64,000 nucleotides of DNA from the NCBI RefSeq assembly GCF_009805585.1, contig NZ_VHIN01000002.1, forward strand, positions 248,001 to 312,000, given 5' to 3'. Below the pieces are notes generated by a model. That model had not been told where the DNA came from, searched no databases, and saw only the letters and a program-made list of their open reading frames with translations. This document shows, in pieces, positions 47,111 through 56,220 of this stretch; positions within the stretch are counted from its first letter, which is position 1, and each line of letters opens with the position of its first letter. The stretch is from Glutamicibacter sp. JC586 (GTDB lineage: Bacteria; Actinomycetota; Actinomycetes; Actinomycetales; Micrococcaceae). The translations under genes were made by a program, and so were the position numbers.

Positions 47111-48025
47111 ATGTCGCTACCTGTTGAGTCCAACGAGAAGTACGCCGCCTACGCCCACCCCGAACGATTGGTATCCACCTCCTGGGTCGCCGAAAATTTG
47201 GGAGCCGAAAATCTCGTTGTGTTGGAGTCCGATGAGGATATTTTGTTGTACTCCACTGGACATGTTCCGGGCGCGTTGAAGATCGACTGGCACACCGAAC
47301 TGAATGATGAGATCACCCGAGACTACGTCGACGGTGAAGGTTTTGCTGCACTGATGGCAGCAAAGGGCATCACCCGTGAGAGCACTGTGGTGATCTACGG
47401 CGACAAGTCCAACTGGTGGGCAGCGTACGCGCTGTGGGTCTTCACCCTCTTTGGCCATCAAGATGTACGTCTGATGGACGGCGGACGAGACAAGTGGATC
47501 GCTGAAGGTCGCGAGCTGAGCACCGATAAGCCACAGGTTGAAGCCACCCAGTACCCCGTCATCGAACGTCAGGACGCAGAAATCCGTGCCTTCTTACCTG
47601 AGGTTTTGGCACATTTGGGTAGCCCGTTGATCGACGTGCGCTCCACTGAAGAGTACACCGGTGAGCGCACCCACATGCCTAACTATCCTGAGGAAGGCGC
47701 CTTGCGCGGTGGTCATATTCCTAGCGCAGCTTCGGTGCCTTGGGCAAAGGCCGCTGCTCAGGACGGAACCTTCCGCTCGCGCGAAGAGCTTGAAGCCATC
47801 TACCTTGGGGATGCAGGACTGAAGCCAGGCGACGACGTGGTGGCCTACTGCCGTATCGGTGAGCGTTCAAGCCACACTTGGTTTGTGCTCAAGCACCTAT
47901 TGGGCTTTGAGTCCGTGCGCAATTACGACGGTTCGTGGACCGAGTGGGGCAATGCGGTTGGCGTGCCGATCGTTCGTGGTGAAGCTAAGGGTGAAGTTCC
48001 AGCGGCACGTGGGGTTCGCGCATGA
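47111..48025 (+). CDS. sseA: Thiosulfate/3-mercaptopyruvate sulfurtransferase
   Basis: A two-domain rhodanese of 304 aa that transfers sulfane sulfur to a thiol acceptor. The N-terminal inactive domain has [17 protein letters not shown]. The C-terminal domain carries the active cysteine in [18 protein letters not shown] (near residue 247). [16 protein letters not shown] is a second hallmark. It overlaps a SufE-family gene by four bases, the same pair seen in mycobacteria (SseA with a SufE-like partner), suggesting transfer of sulfur between the two proteins. An AAGGA site lies about 12 bases before the ATG. Confidence 0.94.
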   Translation: MSLPVESNEKYAAYAHPERLVSTSWVAENLGAENLVVLESDEDILLYSTGHVPGALKIDWHTELNDEITRDYVDGEGFAALMAAKGITRESTVVIYGDKSNWWAAYALWVFTLFGHQDVRLMDGGRDKWIAEGRELSTDKPQVEATQYPVIERQDAEIRAFLPEVLAHLGSPLIDVRSTEEYTGERTHMPNYPEEGALRGGHIPSAASVPWAKAAAQDGTFRSREELEAIYLGDAGLKPGDDVVAYCRIGERSSHTWFVLKHLLGFESVRNYDGSWTEWGNAVGVPIVRGEAKGEVPAARGVRA

Positions 48026-48462
48026 GCCAGCTTCCTTCTGAACTAAAAGAGATCGTCGAAGAGTTTAGCGAAGTTCCCGAGGCAGAACGCCTGGAGTTGC
48101 TGTTGGAATACTCCCGTGAGTTACCTGCTTTACCTTCGCGCCTGGCGGACCATCCGGAACTCTTTGAGCAGGTAGTCGAGTGCCAGTCGCCCTTGTTCTT
48201 GGTGGTGGAGGTGGCCGAGGATGCAGGGCACACGGTCAGCCTGTTCTTCTCGGCTCCCCCAGAGGCACCGACCACGAGAGGATTCGCTTCGGTGCTATCT
48301 GCCGGCTTGGACGGTGCAGATGCCAACTCAATTTTGGCGGTTCCCGACGACATGCCACAACAGCTAGGACTAACTCGGGCACTATCGCCCCTTCGTATGC
48401 GCGGCATGACAGCGATGCTGGGGCGAATAAAACGTCAAATCTCTGAACAGCTGGCGGCCTAG
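48022..48462 (+). CDS. sufE: SufE-family sulfur acceptor protein
   Basis: A 146-aa SufE-like protein. The sulfur-carrying cysteine is in [16 protein letters not shown] (near residue 54), and the N-terminal helices [20 protein letters not shown] match the family. The C-terminal [16 protein letters not shown] is typical. SufE accepts sulfur from a donor enzyme; with the sulfurtransferase immediately upstream and overlapping, that enzyme is the probable donor here. No cysteine desulfurase is adjacent. Confidence 0.93.
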   Translation: MSQLPSELKEIVEEFSEVPEAERLELLLEYSRELPALPSRLADHPELFEQVVECQSPLFLVVEVAEDAGHTVSLFFSAPPEAPTTRGFASVLSAGLDGADANSILAVPDDMPQQLGLTRALSPLRMRGMTAMLGRIKRQISEQLAA

Positions 48463-48465
48463 TGA

Positions 48466-48969
48466 ATGGGCAAGAAGAAACGCGCCTCCTCCACCCCGGC
48501 AACCGCAGCCCTGGACGCTGCCGGCATTAGTTATGTGGCGCATAGCTACACACATAGCGACTCGGCAGAAAGTTACGGTGACGAGGCTGCTCAGCAGTTG
48601 GGTGTGGAGCGCGGACGAGTTTTTAAGACCCTGATGGTTTCAACCGGCTCCAACGCGAGCGAGGATCTGGCGGTGGCCGTAGTACCAGTGGCAGCCATGC
48701 TGGATCTGAAAGCTGTGGGGTTGGCTCTGGGCAAGAAAAAAGCTCAGATGGCTGATAAGGCTGCGGCTCAGCGCCGTAGCGGTTACGTGTTGGGTGGAAT
48801 TTCGCCCTTTGGGCAACGTCAGCCTTCAACCACGGTGATCGATAGCACTGCTCAGGATTTTGAGACGGTCTTCATTTCCGGCGGTCGCCGAGGCTTTAGC
48901 CTAGAGATCGCTCCGCAAGACGCGGCCAAGGCCACCTCGGCGATCCTCGCACCGATCGCCACCGAGTAA
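48466..48969 (+). CDS. ybaK: YbaK-type Cys-tRNA(Pro) deacylase
   Basis: A 167-aa trans-editing factor predicted to hydrolyse Cys-tRNA(Pro). It has a basic start (MGKKKRASSTPATAALDAAG), the EbsC/YbaK motif GVERGRVFKTLMVS (near residue 46) with the conserved lysine, and the GYVLGGISPFGQRQPSTTVID segment that forms the active pocket. It starts three bases after sufE and is likely cotranscribed with sseA and sufE. Confidence 0.93.
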   Translation: MGKKKRASSTPATAALDAAGISYVAHSYTHSDSAESYGDEAAQQLGVERGRVFKTLMVSTGSNASEDLAVAVVPVAAMLDLKAVGLALGKKKAQMADKAAAQRRSGYVLGGISPFGQRQPSTTVIDSTAQDFETVFISGGRRGFSLEIAPQDAAKATSAILAPIATE

Positions 48970-48980
48970 TCCCTGGGACA

Positions 48981-49043
48981 TAACAAGGACGCTGTCTGTA
49001 CCTTTCGTGTTCTTCAACGAAGGTACAGACAGCGTCCTTGTTA
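48981..49043. terminator. Long bidirectional terminator
   Basis: A perfect 24-bp stem (5' arm starts TAACAAGGACGC, 3' arm 49020-49043) around a 15-base loop. It separates two convergent genes; the length and perfection are striking. Confidence 0.9.
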
Positions 49044-49046
49044 GAT

Positions 49047-50270
49047 TCAGGCTTCGGAGCGGATCACGATGCGCTTGGACAGGAAGTTCGTGACGGCCTG
49101 TTCGAATCCTTGGGGATCAACATTTGGTTCACGGGTGTGCCCCGCCTTGGTAAAGGTCCGCAAGGTGACCAGATCCGGTCGAAGTGCAGCCAACTTGAGG
49201 CTCGGCCCGTTGGGAACAAATTCGTCGTCGCGACTGTGCATGATCAAAGTGGGATGCTTAAGTTCGCTAGCTCGCTCCACCCAGTTCAGGCGTTTGAGGT
49301 TTACCGGTGCGGCTTGACCGGTGACCCACCGTCCGGCTTTATTAGACAGTAGCCATTGGCCAAAACGGCCCACCGATTGTGGGATGCGATTGGTTCTAGC
49401 CTGATGTGAGAGTACATCGACCCAGTTGATCACCGGCCCAACGAGCATCAACGAGTCAATGTCCGCCGCCAATTCACTACGGTCAGCGGTTTGGAGGCTG
49501 ATCGCACCACCCATGGACCAACCGAGCAAGATGATCTGTTGCGCCCCGTGTTCTTTGGCGAATTGCACGGCTGATTGCACGTCGTGCCATTCGGTATCGC
49601 CCAATCCGTAGCGTCCGTCTGCCGCGTTCGGAGCGATACCATCGTTGCGATAGCTCATCAGCAACGTACTGACGCCCACTGCAGCTAATGCCGGCAAGGC
49701 CCTGATTGATTCGTTGCGTCTGGCACCTCGTCCGTGGACTCCGATAACCCAAACATTTTCATGTGTTGTGCCACGAACAAGCCAGGCCGGGCCGTCGCCG
49801 TTTTCCAATGGAATGGCTACGTCCTCGGCAACGAACCCTAGGTCAGCCGGATGCTCATAGACGGCGCCAGAAAGGTATCCACGTCGCACTCCTTCAAGGC
49901 TCCCGCGATACACATGCTCAATCTTTCGGGCAACGATTTTGGGCTTGCCCGGCACTTCTACTGGTGAGGAGAGTCTGATGGAGCAGGCATCGAACTCAGT
50001 AAGGAATATGCAGGGGCCAGGCTGATTAGTTTCGGCGTCCTTGGCGAAGTGGACCCAGAGTTTACCTTCGTGATCCGTAACCACTTCGCGGATCATACTG
50101 TTTCCGGTACGCCGCTCTTCCGGGGTAACAACCCGTCGAGCGAAATATCCGGCGAGCGCCGAAACGCTGGCAGCGACTAATGACCCAGCGCCGAGCCCCA
50201 GACCAATGCCAAACAGAGTTGCTGGGATCGTCTTGCGTGGTTCCAAAGTGTCTACGATGTTCCGAGCCAT
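49047..50270 (-). CDS. Membrane-anchored alpha/beta hydrolase
   Basis: A 407-aa serine hydrolase of unknown substrate. One hydrophobic helix near the N-terminus (about residues 20-40) should anchor it in the membrane. The catalytic triad is readable: nucleophile in LLGWSMGGAIS, aspartate in HSRDDEFVPNG, and histidine in KAGHTREPNVDP close to the C-terminus. The family includes lipases, peptidases and cutinase-like esterases; the choice cannot be made here. It is divergent from msrB. Confidence 0.85.
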   Translation of the reverse strand: MARNIVDTLEPRKTIPATLFGIGLGLGAGSLVAASVSALAGYFARRVVTPEERRTGNSMIREVVTDHEGKLWVHFAKDAETNQPGPCIFLTEFDACSIRLSSPVEVPGKPKIVARKIEHVYRGSLEGVRRGYLSGAVYEHPADLGFVAEDVAIPLENGDGPAWLVRGTTHENVWVIGVHGRGARRNESIRALPALAAVGVSTLLMSYRNDGIAPNAADGRYGLGDTEWHDVQSAVQFAKEHGAQQIILLGWSMGGAISLQTADRSELAADIDSLMLVGPVINWVDVLSHQARTNRIPQSVGRFGQWLLSNKAGRWVTGQAAPVNLKRLNWVERASELKHPTLIMHSRDDEFVPNGPSLKLAALRPDLVTLRTFTKAGHTREPNVDPQGFEQAVTNFLSKRIVIRSEA

Positions 50271-50326
50271 ACTTTTATCTTTCCACGATGTGCCGTGGGA
50301 ATCATCTATGACTGCTGTACGTTTCT

Positions 50327-50776
50327 ATGACTATGAGCGAAGAATCTGTTAACGATAAGAGTCACCAGCCAGTGGATCCCACAGCCCGCACGCAGATGCA
50401 GTGGCAAGAAATTCTCTCGCCTGAGGAATTTAGGGTACTGCGTCAGGCTGGTACGGAGCGTCCATTCACCGGCGAATACTGGGACACCACCACCGAGGGC
50501 GTTTATGCCTGTCGCGCGTGTGGGGCCGAGTTGTTCGCCAGCACGACGAAGTTTGACGCCAGCTGTGGCTGGCCCTCGTTCTACGCGCCCTTGGCCGAAG
50601 ACCGCGTTCGTTACATCACCGATGAATCGATGGGCATGAAGCGCGTTGAAGTTCGCTGCGCTACGTGCGATTCACATATGGGCCACGTTTTCGAAGGTGA
50701 AGGCTTCAACACTCCTACTGATCTGCGGTACTGCATGAACTCGGTAAGCCTGTCGTTGCGTAAGGCTGAGGGCTAA
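50327..50776 (+). CDS. msrB: Peptide-methionine (R)-S-oxide reductase
   Basis: Repairs R-methionine sulfoxide in proteins, 149 aa. Zinc-binding cysteine pairs are CRACGAEL and CATCDSHMGH, the substrate pocket is CGWPSFYAP, and the catalytic cysteine lies in RYCMNSVSLSL. A second ATG at 50333 (MSEESVND) is an equally possible start. No MsrA gene is adjacent. Confidence 0.96.
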   Translation: MTMSEESVNDKSHQPVDPTARTQMQWQEILSPEEFRVLRQAGTERPFTGEYWDTTTEGVYACRACGAELFASTTKFDASCGWPSFYAPLAEDRVRYITDESMGMKRVEVRCATCDSHMGHVFEGEGFNTPTDLRYCMNSVSLSLRKAEG

Positions 50777-50926
50777 TTAGACTGATAGTGGGGCGGGTTA
50801 CGTCACACTTAGAATAAGACCTACTTATTCACCAGTTATCCAGCATCAACTTTTCTATTGTTTGGGCGTAGCGTTCATGTCAAGCACATGAGCGCTCCCC
50901 GAACTTCAAAAAGAAGGTGTACTGAA

Positions 50927-52312
50927 ATGACCCAGATCTCTACCAAGCCAATGCCGGCTACCGACGAACAAGTACTGCAGATCGCGCATAGCGAAGCGTG
51001 GTTGACTCTCAAATCGGCCACCGCCGAGTTCCAGGGCCTGCAGGCTAAAGATGGGTCCATCACGCAGGGGGCGAGCCGTTCTCGTGCCGCCGAACTAATC
51101 GACTCAATCGTTGCTTCGGTCCACGGTCTGAAAAGCTACTTTGCGCACGACGCTGAATATCTAGAACAGCTTGTGAGCGACCTTGAAAATTGGAGCGAGG
51201 GCGGTTTTGGTGTTCCAGACTTCTTGGACTCCCTACTTCGCTTCCAACCACAGGCTCAGCGCATCGACGGTTTGATTCACCTAGTACTTTTCCCGATGTA
51301 CACACAGAACGGTTCAACCAATCGTCATCTCGAAGCGGTACTCGTTCAGGTCATGTGGCCGGAATTCATTGCGCAACTAGAGAGCACCAATTACACCAAC
51401 GCGTTGTTTGTTCCCTTGCGTTTTATTGACTTCACCGAGGGCTACAACACCAACTCTGCAGTGCTCTTCCCAGAGTCGGTGGCCATACGTGAGACCCCAT
51501 CATTTACCTGGGGCGCAATCTTCCAGGATCGTGAGGCCGCACGCTTCCGCAAGGTGCTCCAAGAAGCCGCAACAATTACCAATCTGCAGCTACCAGATGA
51601 TGCGGCAGCGTTACTGACAGATCAGCACCTGACCGAAGAAACCTTCATCATGTGGGACTTGATCCACGACCGCACCCATATGCGTGGCGATCTTCCCTTT
51701 GATCCGTTCATGATCAAGCAACGCATGCCGTTCTTCTTGTACTCGCTAGAGGAACTGCGTTGCGATTTGACCGCCTTCCGTGAGTCCATGAAGATCAGCA
51801 ATGACCCAAAGGCCGATCCCAAGACCGCAAAGATGGCCAAGCTAGTCCAGTATGCGGTGATCTTCGACCGCATCTTCCGCTTTGCCATCACCGGCTCGCG
51901 TGTGCGTAACTACGATGGCCTGGGCGGCCAGCTGTTGTTCGCTTGGATGCACCAGCACCATGTCCTTCACTGGACCGACACCAAATTGAGCATCGACTGG
52001 GATCAAGTACCAGAAGTCGTCGCCGCGTTGGGCGATGCAATCGACGAGCTCTACTGGAAGTCCATCGACCGCCCCAAGTTAGCGCACTGGCTTGCGGCTT
52101 ACGAATTAGTCTCCCAAACCGTCACGCCAAATCCGGCCTCCCAATGGGCCAAGGGACCACAAGCATTGCCGCTCACCGCTCCCCTACGCGAAATCACCGA
52201 TCAAGTGATGGATGATGAGTTCCCATTGTCGATGTTCTATGAGGCGCTGAATAAGAAGATGGCCAGCGTCATCGAGTCCACCAAGGGCATGACTGGCACC
52301 TCGGCAATCTAG
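50927..52312 (+). CDS. DUF6421 family protein
   Basis: A 461-aa protein of a family with no assigned function (DUF6421), common in Actinobacteria. It has no signal peptide or membrane helix. A striking histidine pair, His247 and His251 (HDRTH), followed by RGDLPFDP and an acidic pair Glu275-Glu276 (EELRCDL), resembles a variant metal site, so a metal-dependent hydrolase is possible but unproven. ATG 50927, with AGAAGG nine bases before it, was chosen over an upstream frame. It is followed by an SDR and threonine aldolase gene, a group that seems conserved in relatives. Confidence 0.8.
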   Translation: MTQISTKPMPATDEQVLQIAHSEAWLTLKSATAEFQGLQAKDGSITQGASRSRAAELIDSIVASVHGLKSYFAHDAEYLEQLVSDLENWSEGGFGVPDFLDSLLRFQPQAQRIDGLIHLVLFPMYTQNGSTNRHLEAVLVQVMWPEFIAQLESTNYTNALFVPLRFIDFTEGYNTNSAVLFPESVAIRETPSFTWGAIFQDREAARFRKVLQEAATITNLQLPDDAAALLTDQHLTEETFIMWDLIHDRTHMRGDLPFDPFMIKQRMPFFLYSLEELRCDLTAFRESMKISNDPKADPKTAKMAKLVQYAVIFDRIFRFAITGSRVRNYDGLGGQLLFAWMHQHHVLHWTDTKLSIDWDQVPEVVAALGDAIDELYWKSIDRPKLAHWLAAYELVSQTVTPNPASQWAKGPQALPLTAPLREITDQVMDDEFPLSMFYEALNKKMASVIESTKGMTGTSAI

Positions 52313-52323
52313 GATTCCTGTCT

Positions 52324-52329
52324 TAGGGT
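52324..52329 (+). promoter_or_regulatory. Leaderless-type -10 box of the SDR gene
   Basis: TAGGGT, 7 nt before the GTG start. Confidence 0.4.
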
Positions 52330-52336
52330 AGGAACT

Positions 52337-53041
52337 GTGAGCAAAGAAAGACTCTTCTTGAATCAGACACTACCAATAGTGCTCATCGCTGGCGCCACTT
52401 CGGCTTCCGGAATCGCATGTGCTCAGGCCCTGCACACCGCTGGAGCCCAGGTGCTGGCGGTGGGCAGTAGCCAGACCCGGTTAGATGAGCGCCTTGGATT
52501 CACCGAGGGCAGGTACGAATGCGACCTAACCGATTTTGACGCGGTACAAGATCTGGCTCGTCTCATTCATACCAACCATGGGCCAATAGATGCGCTTATC
52601 CATCTGGTCGGCGGTTGGCGAGGCGGGAAATCGATCGTTGGACAAAGCGATGAAGACTGGGATTTCCTTCACCGCTCAGTGATGGGCACCCTGCGCAATA
52701 CCACTCGTGCTTTTGTTGACGACTTGATCAGCTCGACCTCAGGCCGTTTGGCCATCGTCAGCGCCGAGGCAGTCACCAATCCAACTCCGTCAAACGCCAA
52801 TTACGGGGCCATCAAAGCTGCAGCCGAACACTGGGTCAACGCGGTGGCACGACTATTTAGCAAAAACGCGCCCAATGCGGCAGCTATCAGCTGGGTAGTC
52901 AAAGCACTGAGCGAGCAATCACCTGACTTGGCTCCTTCCGGGCACACCTCAGTGAGCTACCTGGCCCAAGCAGCGGTAGAATTATTGGCCGATCGCGCAG
53001 TGTCCCAAAATGGCACTCGCATCGCGCTGCCTCGCGCCTAG
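52337..53041 (+). CDS. Short-chain dehydrogenase/reductase
   Basis: A 234-aa NAD(P)-dependent oxidoreductase. The nucleotide-binding segment is LIAGATSASGIACAQAL (the GxxxGxG loop with serine and alanine changes). The catalytic pair is in YGAIKAAAEHWV (Tyr-x3-Lys), with the upstream serine in VSAEAVTNPTPSNAN. The substrate is unknown. GTG start. It lies 24 bases after the DUF6421 gene and 36 before threonine aldolase, so the three may form one transcript, though a TAGGGT box 7 nt upstream suggests its own start. Confidence 0.85.
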   Translation: MSKERLFLNQTLPIVLIAGATSASGIACAQALHTAGAQVLAVGSSQTRLDERLGFTEGRYECDLTDFDAVQDLARLIHTNHGPIDALIHLVGGWRGGKSIVGQSDEDWDFLHRSVMGTLRNTTRAFVDDLISSTSGRLAIVSAEAVTNPTPSNANYGAIKAAAEHWVNAVARLFSKNAPNAAAISWVVKALSEQSPDLAPSGHTSVSYLAQAAVELLADRAVSQNGTRIALPRA

Positions 53042-53077
53042 CCTCATACTTCACGACAGTTTAAGGAACGACACAAC

Positions 53078-54139
53078 ATGACTTCACTGCACGACACCGC
53101 TGTTCGAGGCTTTGCTTCAGATAACTACTCCGGGGTCCACCCACGAATCCTTGAGGCGATTGCCCGCGCCAACGGCGGACACCAAATCTCCTACGGCGAG
53201 GACCAGTACACCGAACAGTTGGGCACCGTTGCTCACGAAATCTTCGGTGAACAAGCCACTATTTTCCCGGTCTTTAATGGCACCGGAGCAAATGTCACCG
53301 CCCTACAGTCGTTACTGCCACGATGGGGTGCCGTCATTTGTGCCACCAGCGCGCACATTAACGTGGATGAAAATGGTGCCCCAGAACGAGTCGGCGGCTT
53401 CAAACTTTTGCAGGTGCAGACTCCCGATGGCAAACTCACCCCAGAGCTGATCGATCAGGAGGCATGGGGCTACGGCGATGAACACCGCGCCCAACCCTTG
53501 GCCGTTTCCATCACTCAGGCCACCGAACTAGGCACCTTGTACACCCCGGAAGAAATCAAAGCCATCACCGAGCACGCCCAGAAGCTGGGTATGAAGGTGC
53601 ATCTAGATGGTTCGCGCCTATCAAATGCCGCGGCCGCGCTTAATGTTCCACTGCGGGCTTTGACCACCGATGTTGGCGTAGACATCGTGTCGTTGGGTGG
53701 AACCAAAAATGGCATCCTGCTGGGCGAAGGCATTCTGGTCTTGCGCAAGGAACTGGCCGATGACATGAAGTACCTGCGCAAGATGAACATGCAGTTGGGC
53801 AGCAAGATGCGATTCATTTCCGCCCAGTTGATCGAACTGTACGGAACCGAGCTGTGGAAGGAACTAGCTGGTCATGCCAATGCAATGGCAGCCCAACTAG
53901 CCCAAGCCGTGGAGCAGATCGCTGGAGTGGAATTGGTTTACCCAACCCAGGCCAATGGTGTGTTCGCCAAGCTACCAACCGAAGTCAGCGACGAACTTCG
54001 CAAGCACTTCCGCTTCTACGATTGGGATCGCGCAGCCGGTGAAGTGCGCTGGATGTGTTCCTTTGATACCACCGAAGAGGATGTTGCGGCGTTCATTTCC
54101 AAGTTGCGCGAACTCATGGGTTCCTACGTCCCCGCTTAG
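53078..54139 (+). CDS. ltaE: Low-specificity threonine aldolase
   Basis: PLP enzyme cleaving threonine (and allo-threonine) to glycine and acetaldehyde, 353 aa. The PLP lysine is in VDIVSLGGTKNGILLGEG (near residue 207), with FRGFASDNYSGVHP-like N-terminus (here VRGFASDNYSGVHP) and KVHLDGSRLSNAAAAL with the cofactor-binding aspartate. The C-terminal half shows RWMCSFDTTEEDV. It follows the SDR gene; together they may work on beta-hydroxy amino acids, which is only an inference. Confidence 0.93.
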   Translation: MTSLHDTAVRGFASDNYSGVHPRILEAIARANGGHQISYGEDQYTEQLGTVAHEIFGEQATIFPVFNGTGANVTALQSLLPRWGAVICATSAHINVDENGAPERVGGFKLLQVQTPDGKLTPELIDQEAWGYGDEHRAQPLAVSITQATELGTLYTPEEIKAITEHAQKLGMKVHLDGSRLSNAAAALNVPLRALTTDVGVDIVSLGGTKNGILLGEGILVLRKELADDMKYLRKMNMQLGSKMRFISAQLIELYGTELWKELAGHANAMAAQLAQAVEQIAGVELVYPTQANGVFAKLPTEVSDELRKHFRFYDWDRAAGEVRWMCSFDTTEEDVAAFISKLRELMGSYVPA

Positions 54140-54187
54140 CATTTGTGTGACTCGGCGTGCCGTACCACGGTGGGGGTACGGCACGTT

Positions 54188-54193
54188 TAGACT
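54188..54193 (+). promoter_or_regulatory. Leaderless-type -10 box of the DUF3000 gene
   Basis: TAGACT, 6 nt before the GTG start. Confidence 0.5.
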
Positions 54194-54199
54194 CAAATT

Positions 54200-54838
54200 G
54201 TGACCAACGATCGCCCTGCCTCAGCCATTCCGAGTGCCTTCGCCAAGGCCCTTGAAGAGCTGTCGCACGCCAAGGTACGCAAAGAGCTGAAGTTCACCGA
54301 GATCCCTGCACCAGGGCGCCTTGCACCGTTTGCGTTGGCCCTGAGTGGAGACGTCATTGATATGGTGCCCCCAGATCACGGCCCGCACGGCCAAGAGATC
54401 GGCCGCACCCCATTCCTTCAGCCACAGGAGCAGCTGGCCACGGGCCGCTTTATCCTCCTATACGATCCTGCTGGTCAAGAGATGTGGAATGGACAGTTCC
54501 GTATCGTGACTTATGTCCGGGCTCGCCTTGATCACGACATGGGGCAGGATGCAATGCTCGCCTCGGTGGCGTGGTCTTGGTTGGAGGACTCTTTGCGTGA
54601 GCGCGAGGCGTTCCATCATTCCGCAGGTGGCACTGCAACCCGTGTCATTTCCGAGTCTTTCGGTAACCTTGCCGGGGAACAAGACCACATCGATATTGAA
54701 CTACGCGCTTCATGGTCACCAGAAACCGATAATCTCGGACCACATTTGAGTGCCTGGGCGGACTTGGTTTGCACCTTTGCTGGCCTACCGCCGCTACCTG
54801 ATGGCGTCCAGCAGTTACCACACCGTCGACTCAGCTAG
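54200..54838 (+). CDS. DUF3000 domain protein
   Basis: A 212-aa protein of the DUF3000 family, restricted to Actinobacteria. The conserved segments are KELKFTEIPAPGRLAPFALALSGDV (here written in parts, KELKFTEIPAPGRLAPFA and LALSGDV) and GRFILLYDPAGQEMWNGQFR. It is soluble, with no signal or metal motif. It sits directly before ribonuclease D in this window and in many relatives, suggesting a functional link with RNA processing that is unproven. GTG start with a leaderless layout. Confidence 0.88.
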   Translation: MTNDRPASAIPSAFAKALEELSHAKVRKELKFTEIPAPGRLAPFALALSGDVIDMVPPDHGPHGQEIGRTPFLQPQEQLATGRFILLYDPAGQEMWNGQFRIVTYVRARLDHDMGQDAMLASVAWSWLEDSLREREAFHHSAGGTATRVISESFGNLAGEQDHIDIELRASWSPETDNLGPHLSAWADLVCTFAGLPPLPDGVQQLPHRRLS

Positions 54839-54872
54839 ATTACCGGCGCAGTTCCCGGTTCGCAGTTGGATC

Positions 54873-54878
54873 TAGAAT
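54873..54878 (+). promoter_or_regulatory. -10 box close to the rnd start
   Basis: TAGAAT, 9 nt before the ATG of ribonuclease D, giving little or no leader. Confidence 0.4.
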
Positions 54879-54887
54879 AGAAGTATC

Positions 54888-56138
54888 ATGCCGAATTCTG
54901 AGACCACCGCTTCTTCATCTTCTACCGCTGATTCCCAGTCACCCGAGCCAGTGCTAACGCCCCTGACTCATCCGCGTGATGGGATTCCAGAGGTCATCAA
55001 TACCCCGGCCGCCTTGCGCCGTGCGGTGCGCGAGCTCAGCGCTGGCAGCGGAGATTTGGCGGTGGATACCGAACGAGCCAGTGGCTTCCGTTATGGTCAG
55101 CGCGCTTTCCTCTTACAGATCCGTCGTGAAGGCGCAGGGACATGGCTGATCGACCCCGAAGAACTTGAGGACCTGAGCGTGTTGCGTGATTTCATGAATC
55201 AGCAACCATGGATTTTGCATGCCGCCACCCAGGACCTCCCTTGTCTTCATGACCTAGGCATGTCTCCCACCGCATTGTTTGACACCGAACTCGCAGGTCG
55301 CCTCGCTGGATTCCCCCGCGTTTCGCTGGGGACCATGGTCGCTGAACTGCTGGGCCTGCAATTGGCCAAGGAACATTCTGCGGTGGATTGGTCCACCAGA
55401 CCATTGCCAGAATCGTGGTTGAACTACGCTGCTTTGGACGTTGAAGTCCTTGAAGAATTACGTCAGGAAATCTCGAAGATCCTGATCGAGCAGGGCAAGA
55501 TGGAATTTGCTAGACAAGAATTTGAATACGAGCGCAATCTTCCTGATCCGCAACGCGCCGAAGAACCGTGGCGCAAACTCTCCGGCGTCCACAAGCTCAA
55601 AGGGCGCCGTAACCTGGCTATCGCCCGTGAGCTTTGGCTCTCCCGCGAGTCACTGGCACAAAGTCAGGACATCGCACCGGGTCGACTTCTTTCTGATCGT
55701 GCCATTATGGCTGCCATCGAGCAGCGTGCCACAACCGTGCCTGCACTGCTTCAAATCCCGGGGTTCCATACCCGCCATGCCAAACGCGACGCGCCGCGTT
55801 GGATCGACGCTATTCAGCGGGGCCGATTGACCCGCGACCTGCCTGAATTACGAGCCGGCAAAGCTGGTTTACCGCATCCTCGCTCGTGGGCAGAAAAGAA
55901 TCCTGCCGCCTTTGCCCGCCTTGAATCAGCCAAGCTGGTGTTGGCTGAGGTCAGTGAGCACTGGAATATTCCTATCGAAAACCTGCTCACCCCGAAGTTG
56001 GTTCGCGAGCTTTGTTGGAATCCGCCGGCCCTGATCAGCGCCCAAGGTATTGATGAACAACTGAGCCTTTTGGGCGCTCGTGACTGGCAACGAGATCTCC
56101 TTGTTGACGGGCTTGCTCAGGGATTCGCCCAGGTCTAG
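54888..56138 (+). CDS. rnd: Ribonuclease D
   Basis: 3'-5' exoribonuclease for RNA maturation, 416 aa. The DEDD exonuclease domain has LAVDTERASGFRY (motif I, near residue 58), HAATQDLPCLHDLG (motif II) and LNYAALDVEVL (motif III, with its Tyr-x3-Asp). An HRDC RNA-binding domain (about 225-310, KLKGRRNLAIARELWLSR) follows. The acidic, Ser/Thr-rich first 20 residues look unstructured. It is downstream of DUF3000 by 49 bases. Confidence 0.94.
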   Translation: MPNSETTASSSSTADSQSPEPVLTPLTHPRDGIPEVINTPAALRRAVRELSAGSGDLAVDTERASGFRYGQRAFLLQIRREGAGTWLIDPEELEDLSVLRDFMNQQPWILHAATQDLPCLHDLGMSPTALFDTELAGRLAGFPRVSLGTMVAELLGLQLAKEHSAVDWSTRPLPESWLNYAALDVEVLEELRQEISKILIEQGKMEFARQEFEYERNLPDPQRAEEPWRKLSGVHKLKGRRNLAIARELWLSRESLAQSQDIAPGRLLSDRAIMAAIEQRATTVPALLQIPGFHTRHAKRDAPRWIDAIQRGRLTRDLPELRAGKAGLPHPRSWAEKNPAAFARLESAKLVLAEVSEHWNIPIENLLTPKLVRELCWNPPALISAQGIDEQLSLLGARDWQRDLLVDGLAQGFAQV

Positions 56139-56204
56139 CCGCCTCGGGCAAGGTTTGGTTTTCTTACTGAAACCAAACTGTGATGCCCTGCACTTGCACT
56201 TCAA

Positions 56205-56220
56205 GTTACTACTGAGTAAC
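56205..56220 (+). promoter_or_regulatory. Palindromic operator candidate of fadA-fadB
   Basis: The perfect inverted repeat GTTACT-ACTG-AGTAAC lies between a TTCAAG -35-like element (56200-56205) and a TATGGT -10-like element (56222-56227, spacing 16). Binding there would block RNA polymerase. The form suits a TetR-type repressor of fatty-acid oxidation. Confidence 0.5.
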
